Part shown: piece by piece, positions 44,917 through 53,279 of the stretch
Position numbering within the stretch: position 1 is the first letter of the stretch
Layout: each line of letters opens with the position of its first letter
Assembly: GCA_947363565.1 (NCBI GenBank)
Contig: CANAPP010000004.1
Span: forward strand, 37,496-101,495
Source of the DNA: an uncultured Lachnospiraceae bacterium
GTDB taxonomy: Bacteria; Bacillota; Clostridia; Lachnospirales; Lachnospiraceae
Length of the DNA: 64,000 bases
Direction: 5' to 3'
Notes under the pieces: generated by a model
Databases searched by the model: none
Told to the model about the DNA's origin: nothing
The model's input: the letters and a program-made list of their open reading frames with translations, nothing else
Program-made: the position numbers and the translations under genes

Positions 44917-46032
44917 ATGTTTGGAGAGAGATGTACGTTATGCGGAGGGAAGCTGGACAGTAAAAAGATCTGTAAGGAGTGCGGGCTGAATAACAGCAAA
45001 TCAGAGAAGTATTACAAGATCAACAGGAGTTCTTGTGACGGGCGGCCTATGACCCATGTCCATGAGGAGCAGGAGGTTAGTAAGCCAGCAAAAGAACCAG
45101 AGCAAAAGAAAGTTAAGTATGAAAAAGCGGCGGAGAGCGCAAAACCGAAAGAATCGCCGAGGACATACGGAAGGGTGGACAGAACGAGAATACCGGAAAC
45201 CTTTAACCGTAACCCTAAGCAGAAAAAAGGAAGCTGGGCAGCTAAGCTTGTGACAGCCTTTGTGTTTCTTTCCGTAGCGGCGACGATTATCGGAAGTCTG
45301 GCGGAGATAGGCTTCGACGGTGACCTTTTCTCTGATTCTGACAGCTACGAGCGTCAGGATCCGTACGAGACGCTCTATGAGCTGGGGGATGAGATTCCTG
45401 TGAATGGGAGTGATGAAGAATTTGAACTGCCTGCTGGAAAATATATCGTAGGCGTACATCTTCCCGAGGGAGATTATGCGGCAGACATAGCAGGCGAATA
45501 CGATGCCATCCGGGTTGAGGACAGTGAACATTCTATCTATCTGTACGAGTACCCGGCGATGGAAGGCGTAAATTATCTGGATGACCTCAGGCTCTTTGAC
45601 GGTGCATTGGTTGAAGTGTTAGCGGATGATCCGGTACTTTTTACCACGGAAAATGCCCAGGAGCTCTCCGGCATGGAGAATCCTCTGAAAAAAAGCTATG
45701 AATTTAGCGGCGATACAGAAAAGACTGCCGGCGTGGATATTGAGGCCGGGGCTTATGACCTGAAAGTGCTCGAAGGATGGGGGCAGGTCAATGTACAGGT
45801 TCCCGGTAAGACAGAAGAGACAGAAGACACAGAAGAGACGGACGATTTCCAGTTAGACTATGGGTTTACTGCCGGCATGGAGTATAGAAATATACTTTTA
45901 CCGGAGGGCGCTAAGTTGGTCTTAACGGATGATTTGGAGGATACAGATGAAAGGCTCCGGATATCCTTGACACCCAGCCCGCGGATTGCATCGACAGATT
46001 ATACGCAGACATTTGAAAATTATTATAGATAG
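44917..46032 (+). CDS. Zinc-ribbon membrane protein in the transamidation operon, function unknown
   Basis: A 371-residue protein I do not recognise. Residues 6-22 form a zinc ribbon (CTLCGGKL, then CKEC). A charged Lys/Glu-rich region (residues 45-105) leads to one hydrophobic segment (about 112-135). The remaining part is very acidic, with two similar halves containing LPAGKYIVGVHLPEGDY and IEAGAYDLKVLEGWG; the ribbon would be cytoplasmic and the acidic part outside. It lies 24 bp after aspS and 11 bp before gatC, so it is probably co-transcribed. No function is claimed. Confidence 0.8.
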   Translation: MFGERCTLCGGKLDSKKICKECGLNNSKSEKYYKINRSSCDGRPMTHVHEEQEVSKPAKEPEQKKVKYEKAAESAKPKESPRTYGRVDRTRIPETFNRNPKQKKGSWAAKLVTAFVFLSVAATIIGSLAEIGFDGDLFSDSDSYERQDPYETLYELGDEIPVNGSDEEFELPAGKYIVGVHLPEGDYAADIAGEYDAIRVEDSEHSIYLYEYPAMEGVNYLDDLRLFDGALVEVLADDPVLFTTENAQELSGMENPLKKSYEFSGDTEKTAGVDIEAGAYDLKVLEGWGQVNVQVPGKTEETEDTEETDDFQLDYGFTAGMEYRNILLPEGAKLVLTDDLEDTDERLRISLTPSPRIASTDYTQTFENYYR

Positions 46033-46043
46033 GGGGACTTAGT

Positions 46044-46337
46044 ATGGCAAACAGGATATCAGATGAGACAATCGAGTATGTAGGTATTCTTGCAAAGCTT
46101 GAGTTATCTGGTGAGGAGAAGGAGAATGCCAGGTCCGATATGGAGAAGATGCTTGATTATATTGATACATTAAATGAGCTTGATACAACAGGTGTTGAGC
46201 CCATGTCCCATGTATTTCCTTTGAATAATGTATTCCGGGAGGATGTAGTCGTCAATGGTGACGGAAGTAAGGATGCCCTTTATAATGCGCCTTACGTGAA
46301 GGATCAGGGATTTAAAGTGCCAAAGACCATTGGCTAA
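46044..46337 (+). CDS. gatC: Asp/Glu-tRNA amidotransferase subunit C
   Basis: A 97-residue stabilising subunit of GatCAB. The start ETIEYVGILAKLELSGEEKE and LNELDTTGVEPMSHVFPLNNVFREDVV are typical. GatC wraps around GatA and B and helps the fold. AGGGGGACTTAG precedes the ATG. The short gap to gatA (15 bp) indicates coupled expression, in an order (gatC-gatA-gatB) normal for Firmicutes. Length is ordinary. Nothing odd is seen in this subunit, in contrast to the fusion that follows. Confidence 0.95.
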   Translation: MANRISDETIEYVGILAKLELSGEEKENARSDMEKMLDYIDTLNELDTTGVEPMSHVFPLNNVFREDVVVNGDGSKDALYNAPYVKDQGFKVPKTIG

Positions 46338-46352
46338 AAAGGGAGGTACAGT

Positions 46353-49298
46353 ATGGACATTTGCAGGATGACAGCTTTAGAGCTTGGAAAAAAGATCAGA
46401 CAAAGAGAGGTGTCCGTGACGGAGGCGGTAAAGGCTTTTCTTGCCCGCATGGAGGCGGCAGAGCCGAAGATACACAGCTTTGTGACTGTTGACAGGGAAG
46501 GTGCGTTAAAGCGCGCCCGGGAAGTGCAAAAAGGTATAGATGAAGGGCGCTTCACAGGGCCTCTTGCGGGGGTGCCGGCAGCGGTCAAGGATAATCTGTG
46601 TACGAAGGGACTTCTGACAACGTGCAGCTCAAAGATTCTTGGGAATTTTACCCCCACATTTACGGCGGAGGCTGTGCAGAATCTGGAAAAGGCCGGTGCA
46701 GTCATCATCGGGAAGACGAACATGGATGAATTTGCCATGGGAAGTACGACCGAGACTTCTTACTTCGGAGTGACGAGGAATCCGTGGAATCTAGAACACG
46801 TGCCGGGGGGCTCTTCCGGCGGCTCCTGTGCGGCGGTAGCAGCGGAGGAATGTCCTTTCGCCCTTGGTTCGGATACCGGCGGTTCCATCCGCCAGCCAAG
46901 CTCTTTCTGCGGGGTGGTGGGATTAAAGCCTACCTATGGGACCGTATCGCGGTATGGACTGATCGCCTACGGCTCGTCTTTAGACCAGATCGGGCCGGTT
47001 GCAAGAAACGTATCGGACTGCGCGGCAGTTCTTGAGACGATCGCTTCCTATGATAAAAAGGACAGCACATCTATCCGGCGGGAGGATTATGCATTTACCA
47101 GCGCATTGGCCTGCGATGTGAAGGGTATGCGGATCGGGATTCCGACGGATTACTTTGGCGAAGGGTTAGACGGAGAAGTCAGGGAGCATATCCGCAGCGC
47201 GGTGAAAGTGCTTGAAGAGAAGGGAGCTTTGGTGGAGGAGTTTGACTTAAGCCTTGTGCAGTACGCGATTCCGGCATACTATGTCATCGCATCTGCGGAG
47301 GCAAGCTCGAACTTGTCACGCTTTGACGGTGTGAAATATGGTTACCGGACAGAAAGTTATGAAGGGCTTCACAACATGTATAAAAAGACCCGCTCGGAAG
47401 GCTTCGGGGCAGAGGTGAAGCGCAGGATCATGCTTGGCTCTTTCGTCTTAAGTTCCGGGTACTATGACGCGTATTATCTGAAAGCACTGCGCACGAAGGC
47501 GCTGATCAAGGAGGCCTTTGACCGGGCTTTTGAGCGGTATGATGTGATCGCGGCCCCGGCGGCTCCGACGACTGCGCCAAAGCTTGGGAAGAGCTTAAGT
47601 GATCCATTAAAGATGTATCTGGGTGATATCTATACGGTGTCTGTGAATCTTGCGGGGCTTCCGGGTATCACGGTTCCGGTGGGGAAGGATAAAAAAGGAC
47701 TTCCCATCGGGATGCAGCTTATCGGAAACTGCTTTGAAGAAAAGAAGATCATCCGCGCGGCTTATGCATATGAGCAGACGAGAGCTTATGAGGCTCCGGA
47801 GATTTGCAGAGATTTGAGCAATGGATTGGCCGGCGAAGGAAAAGCAGGGAAGGGGGAGATGAGTATGGCAAAACAGTATGAGACAGTGATCGGACTTGAA
47901 GTGCATGTAGAGCTTGCGACGAAGACGAAGATATTCTGCTCGTGCAGTACGCAGTTCGGCGGGGCGCCAAATACCCATACCTGCCCGGTGTGCACAGGTA
48001 TGCCGGGTTCTCTTCCGGTGCTCAATAAGCAGGTGGTGGAATATGCCCTGGCAATCGGGCTGGCTATGAACTGCGAGATAACAAGGGTGTGCAAGTTTGA
48101 CCGAAAGAATTACTTTTATCCCGACAATCCGCAGAACTACCAGATCTCGCAGCTTTATCTTCCCATTGCGAGAGACGGATATGTGGAGATTGAGACCAAA
48201 GGTGTGAAGAAAAAAGTGCGTATCCACGAGATGCACATGGAGGAGGATGCGGGAAAACTGATCCATGATGAATGGGATGATACTTCTATCGTAGATTTCA
48301 ACCGAAGCGGAGTGCCCCTTGTGGAGATCGTATCTGAGCCGGACATGCGCTCAGCGGATGAAGTGCTTGCGTATCTGGAAAAGCTGCGCGTCACTATCCA
48401 GTATCTTGGCGCGTCAGACTGTAAGCTTCAGGAAGGCTCTATGCGGGCGGATGTGAATCTCTCTGTTCGTGAATTAGGAAGCGAAAAGTTTGGCACAAGG
48501 ACGGAGATGAAGAACCTTAACTCCTTTAAAGCCATCGCGCGTGCCATAGAAGGAGAGAGACAGCGCCAGATTGAGCTTATCGAGGCGGGGAAACCTGTTG
48601 TCCAGGAGACAAGGCGGTGGGATGATAATAAAGAATACTCTTACGCTATGCGTTCCAAGGAGGATGCGAAGGATTACCGGTATTTTCCCGAGCCGGATCT
48701 TGTGCCGATAGTTATCGATGATGCGTGGGTGGAAAGGATAAAGGCAAGACAGCCTGAGCTTCGGGATGAGAAGCTTCGAAGATATCAGAAGGAATTCGGC
48801 CTTTCGGAATATGACGCGCAGATCATCACGGCTTCTATATATACGGCAGAGTTATTTGAACGGGCAGCGTCCCTTTGCGGGAAGCCGAAAAAAGTGGCAA
48901 ACTGGCTGATGGTGGAAACCTTGCGCCTGCTAAAAGAACGGGGAATGGAGCCGGAGGAGATCAAGTTTTCACCGGAGAATCTTGCGAAGCTGGTTGCTTT
49001 AACCGAAGCGGGGACGATCAACAGCTCTGTGGCAAAAGAAGTATTTGAAAAAATGTTTACAGAGGATGTAGAGCCGGAAAGCTATGTGGCGGAGCATGGC
49101 CTTAAGATCGTGAATGATGAAGGGGAGCTTAATGCAGTGCTTGAAAAGGTAATTGCGGATAATCCGCAGGCTGTGTCAGATTACCGGGGCGGGAAGGAGA
49201 AGGCTCTCGGAGCCCTTGTGGGTCAGACGATGAAGGCGATGAAGGGAAAGGCGAACCCAGGGCTTGTGAACCAGAAGCTTAAAGAGCTGCTAGGATAA
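46353..49298 (+). CDS. gatAB: GatA-GatB fusion of Asp/Glu-tRNA amidotransferase
   Basis: A single 981-codon frame holding both large GatCAB subunits. Residues 1-490 are GatA (amidase): catalytic Lys in GVPAAVKDNLC, Ser-Ser pair in PGGSSGGSCAA and GSDTGGSIRQPSS. A 15-residue polar linker (GLAGEGKAGKGEMS) joins GatB, beginning at residue 503 or 505 with MAKQYETVIGLEVHVEL. GatB keeps the zinc cysteines CSCS and CPVC, GatB_N kinase part and YqeY-like tail. No stop separates them, but AAGGGGGAG precedes ATG 47859, so free GatB may also be made. Usual sizes are about 488 and 477 residues. Confidence 0.93.
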   Translation: MDICRMTALELGKKIRQREVSVTEAVKAFLARMEAAEPKIHSFVTVDREGALKRAREVQKGIDEGRFTGPLAGVPAAVKDNLCTKGLLTTCSSKILGNFTPTFTAEAVQNLEKAGAVIIGKTNMDEFAMGSTTETSYFGVTRNPWNLEHVPGGSSGGSCAAVAAEECPFALGSDTGGSIRQPSSFCGVVGLKPTYGTVSRYGLIAYGSSLDQIGPVARNVSDCAAVLETIASYDKKDSTSIRREDYAFTSALACDVKGMRIGIPTDYFGEGLDGEVREHIRSAVKVLEEKGALVEEFDLSLVQYAIPAYYVIASAEASSNLSRFDGVKYGYRTESYEGLHNMYKKTRSEGFGAEVKRRIMLGSFVLSSGYYDAYYLKALRTKALIKEAFDRAFERYDVIAAPAAPTTAPKLGKSLSDPLKMYLGDIYTVSVNLAGLPGITVPVGKDKKGLPIGMQLIGNCFEEKKIIRAAYAYEQTRAYEAPEICRDLSNGLAGEGKAGKGEMSMAKQYETVIGLEVHVELATKTKIFCSCSTQFGGAPNTHTCPVCTGMPGSLPVLNKQVVEYALAIGLAMNCEITRVCKFDRKNYFYPDNPQNYQISQLYLPIARDGYVEIETKGVKKKVRIHEMHMEEDAGKLIHDEWDDTSIVDFNRSGVPLVEIVSEPDMRSADEVLAYLEKLRVTIQYLGASDCKLQEGSMRADVNLSVRELGSEKFGTRTEMKNLNSFKAIARAIEGERQRQIELIEAGKPVVQETRRWDDNKEYSYAMRSKEDAKDYRYFPEPDLVPIVIDDAWVERIKARQPELRDEKLRRYQKEFGLSEYDAQIITASIYTAELFERAASLCGKPKKVANWLMVETLRLLKERGMEPEEIKFSPENLAKLVALTEAGTINSSVAKEVFEKMFTEDVEPESYVAEHGLKIVNDEGELNAVLEKVIADNPQAVSDYRGGKEKALGALVGQTMKAMKGKANPGLVNQKLKELLG

Positions 49299-49311
49299 AC
49301 AAAATACCATA

Positions 49312-49341
49312 TAGACAGGGCGGCTGTGGTTGTGATACAAT
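49312..49341 (+). promoter_or_regulatory. Promoter of the PurF-like gene
   Basis: TAGACA (49312-49317), an 18-bp spacer and TACAAT (49336-49341) with a TGA extension directly before it. Confidence 0.55.
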
Positions 49342-49411
49342 CGTGGAGCAATAGAAAATATATGAGCATCAATGGCAGATACATTTATAAGGATAAATAA
49401 GGAGGAGCAAT

Positions 49412-50824
49412 ATGGGAGGATTTTTCGGTGTAGCGTCGAAAGAGGATTGTGTGTTGGAGCTGTTTTACGGAGTGGATTACCATTCGCATCTCGGGACAAG
49501 GCGCGGAGGTATGGCGACGTATGGTGAAGAGGGATTTAACCGTGCGATACACAATATTCAGAATTCACCGTTCCGTACCAAGTTCGACCGCGATGTAGGT
49601 GAGATGAAGGGGAATCTCGGCATCGGCTGTATTTCCGACTTTGAGCCGCAGCCGCTGTTGATCTGTTCGAAGCTTGGGAGCTTTGCCATTACGACAGTGG
49701 GGAAGGTGAATAATTATGATAAGCTGCTGAGCCAGCTTTATAATCGTGCACATTCTCATTTTCAGGAGATGACGAATGGACAGGTGAATGTGACGGAACT
49801 TATTGCAGCGCTGATCTGCGAGAAGGAGACGATCGTTGAGGGAATCCAGTACGTGCAGGAGATTGTAGACGGTTCTATGACATTGCTTGTGCTGACGAAA
49901 GATGGGATATATGCTGCGCGTGACCGATACGGGAGGACCCCTCTTGTGGTTGGGAGAAAAGACGGCGCTTTCTGCGTCTCTTTTGAAAGCCATGCGTATA
50001 TCAATCTGGGATATACGGATTACAAGGAGCTTGGACCGTCAGAGATTGCATTTATCACGCCGGAGGAAGTAAAGACTGTAAGTCCGGCCAGAGATGAGAT
50101 GCGGATCTGCTCGTTCCTCTGGGTATACTACGGGTATCCAACCTCTTCCTACGAGGGAGTCAATGTGGAAGAGATGCGCTACAAGTGCGGGAGTATGCTG
50201 GCAAAGCGTGACGGGGACTCCGTACACCCGGATATCGTGGCCGGTGTTCCGGATTCCGGTATCGCCCATGCCATTGGTTATGCCAATGAATCCGGCATCC
50301 CCTATGCGAGACCGTTTATAAAATATACGCCCACATGGCCCCGTTCCTTTATGCCTACGAACCAGAGCCAGAGGAATCTGATCGCCCGCATGAAGCTGAT
50401 TCCTGTACAGGCATTGATCGAGAACAAGAAGCTTCTTTTGATCGATGACTCAATCGTGCGGGGGACACAGCTTCGTGAGACGACAGAATTTTTATACAAC
50501 AGTGGAGCCAAAGAAGTACATGTGCGCCCGGCATGTCCGCCTCTTTTGTACGGGTGCAAGTATCTGAATTTCTCGCGGTCCAAGTCGGAGATGGAACTGA
50601 TCACAAGGCGTACCATCAAAGAGCGGGAAGGGGATAACTGTCCGCAGGAAGTATTGAATGAGTATGCAGATCCCTGTAGCTGCAAATACGCGCAGATGAT
50701 CGAGGATATCCGGAAGCAGCAGAATTTTACTACACTTCGGTATCACAGGCTGGATGATCTTTTGGCATCTATCGGAATTGAGCCGTGCAAAGTCTGCACG
50801 TATTGTTTTAACGGGAAAGAATAG
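49412..50824 (+). CDS. Amidophosphoribosyltransferase paralogue lacking the glutaminase cysteine
   Basis: A 470-residue PurF-like protein with an N-terminal Ntn glutaminase fold and a C-terminal phosphoribosyltransferase domain. The PRPP loop LLLIDDSIVRGTQLRET is intact, as is VAGVPDSGIAHAIGY. But the start is MGGFFG, where PurF has MCGI(F/V)G: the nucleophile Cys is Gly, and the oxyanion Asn-Gly (HNGN in PurF) is replaced by VGKVNN. Several cysteines near the C-terminus (CSCKYA, CKVCTYC) could hold an iron-sulfur cluster. It cannot use glutamine as PurF does; it may use ammonia or another acceptor, or have another role. AGGAGG precedes the start. Confidence 0.85.
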   Translation: MGGFFGVASKEDCVLELFYGVDYHSHLGTRRGGMATYGEEGFNRAIHNIQNSPFRTKFDRDVGEMKGNLGIGCISDFEPQPLLICSKLGSFAITTVGKVNNYDKLLSQLYNRAHSHFQEMTNGQVNVTELIAALICEKETIVEGIQYVQEIVDGSMTLLVLTKDGIYAARDRYGRTPLVVGRKDGAFCVSFESHAYINLGYTDYKELGPSEIAFITPEEVKTVSPARDEMRICSFLWVYYGYPTSSYEGVNVEEMRYKCGSMLAKRDGDSVHPDIVAGVPDSGIAHAIGYANESGIPYARPFIKYTPTWPRSFMPTNQSQRNLIARMKLIPVQALIENKKLLLIDDSIVRGTQLRETTEFLYNSGAKEVHVRPACPPLLYGCKYLNFSRSKSEMELITRRTIKEREGDNCPQEVLNEYADPCSCKYAQMIEDIRKQQNFTTLRYHRLDDLLASIGIEPCKVCTYCFNGKE

Positions 50825-50831
50825 GATGAAG

Positions 50832-50867
50832 TCCTCCTGGAGAGAAATCTTTGGGAGGAATTTTTTG
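50832..50867 (+). terminator. Terminator after the PurF-like gene
   Basis: TCCTCC (50832-50837) pairs with GGAGGA (50854-50859), with a partial inner AGA/TCT pairing, followed by TTTTTT. Confidence 0.6.
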
Positions 50868-50870
50868 CTT

Positions 50871-50885
50871 TGTGACAATGTCACA
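50871..50885. promoter_or_regulatory. Perfect 15-bp palindrome upstream of the CoA-disulfide reductase gene
   Basis: TGTGACA-A-TGTCACA is centred at 50878, 59 bp upstream of the start codon and just before a TTGACA/TATAAT-rich stretch (50892-50912, boxes too close for one sigma-A promoter). It resembles a CRP/FNR-type site with one base less spacing. Confidence 0.5.
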
Positions 50886-50943
50886 GAATAATTGACAAAA
50901 ACAGGTTATAATATGATTACTAAGAAAGAAAAGGAGTGCGGTT

Positions 50944-52635
50944 ATGAAAGTTTTGATCATTGGCGGTGTGGCGGGCGGTGCTACCGCAGCGGCGAGAATC
51001 CGCAGGTTAGACGAGAAGGCAGAGATCATCGTATTTGAACGTTCCGGATATGTATCCTATGCGAACTGCGGTCTGCCTTATTATATCGGAGGAATTATTG
51101 AAGACCCGGAGGAGCTGACACTGCAGACTCCGGAGAGCTTTTTTATGCGTTTCCGGATTAAGATGAAGGTGCGCCATGAGGTGACGGCGATTCATCCGGA
51201 GAAAAAGACAATATCCGTAAAGGATTTAGAGAGCGGAAGGGAATTTGAGGAAAGCTATGATAAGCTTCTGCTTTCTCCGGGCGCTAAGCCTGCGCAGCCC
51301 CGGGTTCCGGGTACAGGCATTGAAAAGCTGTTTACCTTGCGCACGGTGGAGGATACGTTCCGGATCCGGGAGTATATTGAGAGGAATCATCCGAGATCGG
51401 CGGTACTGGCAGGAGGCGGTTTCATCAGCCTTGAACTGGCGGAAAACTTACGGGATATGGGAATGGATGTGACGATCGTCCAGAGGCCGAAGCAACTGAT
51501 GAAGCCTTTTGACGCTGATATGGCATCGTTTATCCACAGTGAGATGCGAAGGAACGGGGTGAAGCTTATGCTGGGATATACGGTGGAAGGCTTTGCCGAA
51601 AGAGACGGCGGCGTGGATGTGCTGCTGAAAGACGAGGAGCCGCTCCATGCGGATATGGTCGTGATGGCGATCGGCGTCACTCCGGATACCCGGCTTGCCA
51701 AAGAGGCGGGGCTTAAGCTTGGTGTCAGGGACAGTATATTCGTAAATGACCGGATGGAGACTTCTGCGGAGGATATCTATGCGGTGGGGGATGCAGTGCA
51801 GGTACAGCATTATGTTACGGGAGAGGATGCGCTTATTTCCCTGGCAGGACCTGCCAACAAGCAGGGGCGTATTGCCGCTGATAATATCTGCGGAGGTGAC
51901 AGCCGGTATCCGGGCTCTTTAGGAAGTTCTGTGATCAAGGTATTTTCTTTGACTGCTGCGGCGACAGGGATTAATGAGGCGGCGGCGAAGCGGGCCGGTA
52001 TCGATGCGGATAAAGTAATCTTGTCGCCGATGAGCCACGCCGGCTATTACCCCGGCGGCAAGATGATGACTATGAAAGTAGTATTTGAAAGAGGGACATA
52101 TCGGCTTCTGGGTGCGCAGATCATCGGTTATGAGGGTGTGGATAAGCGCATTGATGTGCTGGCGGCGGCTATCCATGCCGGGCTTGATGCAGTCGGGCTT
52201 AAAGATCTGGATCTTGCCTATGCGCCGCCCTATTCTTCGGCGAAAGATCCGGTGAATATGGCAGGGTTTATGATTGAGAATATTTCCAAGGGAATATTAA
52301 AGCAATTTCATCTGGATGACGTGCCGGGGCTTCTTAAGGACGGCAGCGTGACCCGGCTGGATGTGCGGACTCCGGGTGAATATGCCAGGGGGCATATCGA
52401 AGGTTTCACCAATATACCTGTGGATGAGCTTCGGGAGCGGCTTGGTGAGATTGCTCCGGAGAAGCCGGTGTATGTCATCTGCCAGAGCGGCCTGCGCAGT
52501 TACATTGCTGCGCGTATCTTAGCCGGGAACGGATTCGATTGTTACAATTTCTCCGGCGGTTTCCGGTTCTATGATACGGTGATGCACGAGAGAGCACTGA
52601 TCGAAGAGGCGTATCCCTGCGGGATGGACAAATAA
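50944..52635 (+). CDS. CoA-disulfide reductase / pyridine nucleotide-disulfide oxidoreductase with C-terminal rhodanese
   Basis: A 563-residue FAD enzyme. FAD motif IIGGVAGGATAAARIRR starts it; the CoADR active-site Cys is in VSYANCGLPYYIGG; NAD(P)H motif VLAGGGFISLELAEN; and the second FAD motif DIYAVGDAVQV. From about residue 462 a rhodanese domain follows with its Cys in VICQSGLRSY. Such fusions (CoADR-Rhd) reduce CoA disulfides and handle persulfides or polysulfide. It is flanked by a palindrome upstream and a NifX-like gene downstream. The physiological sulfur substrate is inferred. Confidence 0.9.
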   Translation: MKVLIIGGVAGGATAAARIRRLDEKAEIIVFERSGYVSYANCGLPYYIGGIIEDPEELTLQTPESFFMRFRIKMKVRHEVTAIHPEKKTISVKDLESGREFEESYDKLLLSPGAKPAQPRVPGTGIEKLFTLRTVEDTFRIREYIERNHPRSAVLAGGGFISLELAENLRDMGMDVTIVQRPKQLMKPFDADMASFIHSEMRRNGVKLMLGYTVEGFAERDGGVDVLLKDEEPLHADMVVMAIGVTPDTRLAKEAGLKLGVRDSIFVNDRMETSAEDIYAVGDAVQVQHYVTGEDALISLAGPANKQGRIAADNICGGDSRYPGSLGSSVIKVFSLTAAATGINEAAAKRAGIDADKVILSPMSHAGYYPGGKMMTMKVVFERGTYRLLGAQIIGYEGVDKRIDVLAAAIHAGLDAVGLKDLDLAYAPPYSSAKDPVNMAGFMIENISKGILKQFHLDDVPGLLKDGSVTRLDVRTPGEYARGHIEGFTNIPVDELRERLGEIAPEKPVYVICQSGLRSYIAARILAGNGFDCYNFSGGFRFYDTVMHERALIEEAYPCGMDK

Positions 52636-52658
52636 GAAATGATGTCTGAGACAATTAT

Positions 52659-52687
52659 TTGACAGAACCCGGGAATGATTATATACT
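52659..52687 (+). promoter_or_regulatory. Consensus promoter of the NifX-like gene
   Basis: TTGACA (52659-52664), a 17-bp spacer and TATACT (52682-52687), followed by AAAGGAGAGG for the ATG at 52721. Confidence 0.8.
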
Positions 52688-52720
52688 GTGTTACAGGCTC
52701 AAAGAAAGGAGAGGTTGGTC

Positions 52721-53131
52721 ATGAGAGTAGCAGTTACTTATGAAGACGGTGAGATTTTCCAGCATTTTGGACGTACAGAACAATTTAAAGTGTATGATAT
52801 TGAGGACGGTAAAGTCATATCTTCTGAGGTTGTGGGGACCGATGGGAGAGGTCACGGTGCTTTGGCCGGTGTGCTGAATGAACTGAATGCCGATACATTG
52901 ATCTGCGGCGGAATTGGCGGCGGCGCCCAGGCAGCTCTGGCAGAGGCGGGTATCAAGCTGTACGGCGGCGTGTCCGGAGCAGCGGACGCGGCAGTGGAAG
53001 CTCTGCTTGCCGGTACATTGGTGTTTGACCCGGAAGTGCATTGTGATCATCACGGAGAACATCATCACCATGAAGGCGGGTGCGGGAGCCATGGTCATAC
53101 TTGCGGCAGTCATGGGTGCGGCGAACATTAG
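52721..53131 (+). CDS. NifB/NifX-like (dinitrogenase cofactor-type) protein with His/Cys-rich tail
   Basis: A 136-residue NifX/NafY-fold protein (residues 1-105): MRVAVTYEDGEIFQHFGRTEQF, GGIGGGAQAALAEAGIKLYGG. In nif clusters this fold carries iron-molybdenum cofactor; many non-fixing anaerobes have stand-alone copies of unclear role. The last 30 residues are packed with His, Cys and Gly (HCDHHGEHHHHEGGC and CGSHGHTCGSHGC), a metal-binding tail. The start at 52721 fits the promoter and AGGAGAGG; the earlier frame at 52688 would lie next to the -10 box. Confidence 0.85.
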   Translation: MRVAVTYEDGEIFQHFGRTEQFKVYDIEDGKVISSEVVGTDGRGHGALAGVLNELNADTLICGGIGGGAQAALAEAGIKLYGGVSGAADAAVEALLAGTLVFDPEVHCDHHGEHHHHEGGCGSHGHTCGSHGCGEH

Positions 53132-53141
53132 AAAATATAAG

Positions 53142-53181
53142 CGGGCGGTGCAAAATATTGTTTTGCGCCGCCCGTTATTAA
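53142..53181 (+). terminator. Strong terminator after the NifX-like gene
   Basis: A 14-bp stem: CGGGCGGTGCAAAA (53142-53155) with TTTTGCGCCGCCCG (53161-53174), one G-T pair, loop TATTG, then TTATTAAAATTG. Confidence 0.8.
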
Positions 53182-53279
53182 AATTGTTTATTGGATAAGC
53201 CTTCTTCTGTATGGTATGATATAATAAAACAGTCCGCTGGAATATGTCGGCGGAAACGATTGCGGAAGGGAATACGATC

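Noticed and set aside
46353..49298. A sequencing frameshift joining gatA and gatB
   Set aside because: Both genes are in the same frame without any indel needed, and each keeps its full length, so an indel artefact is unlikely. A lost stop codon is possible and noted in the finding.
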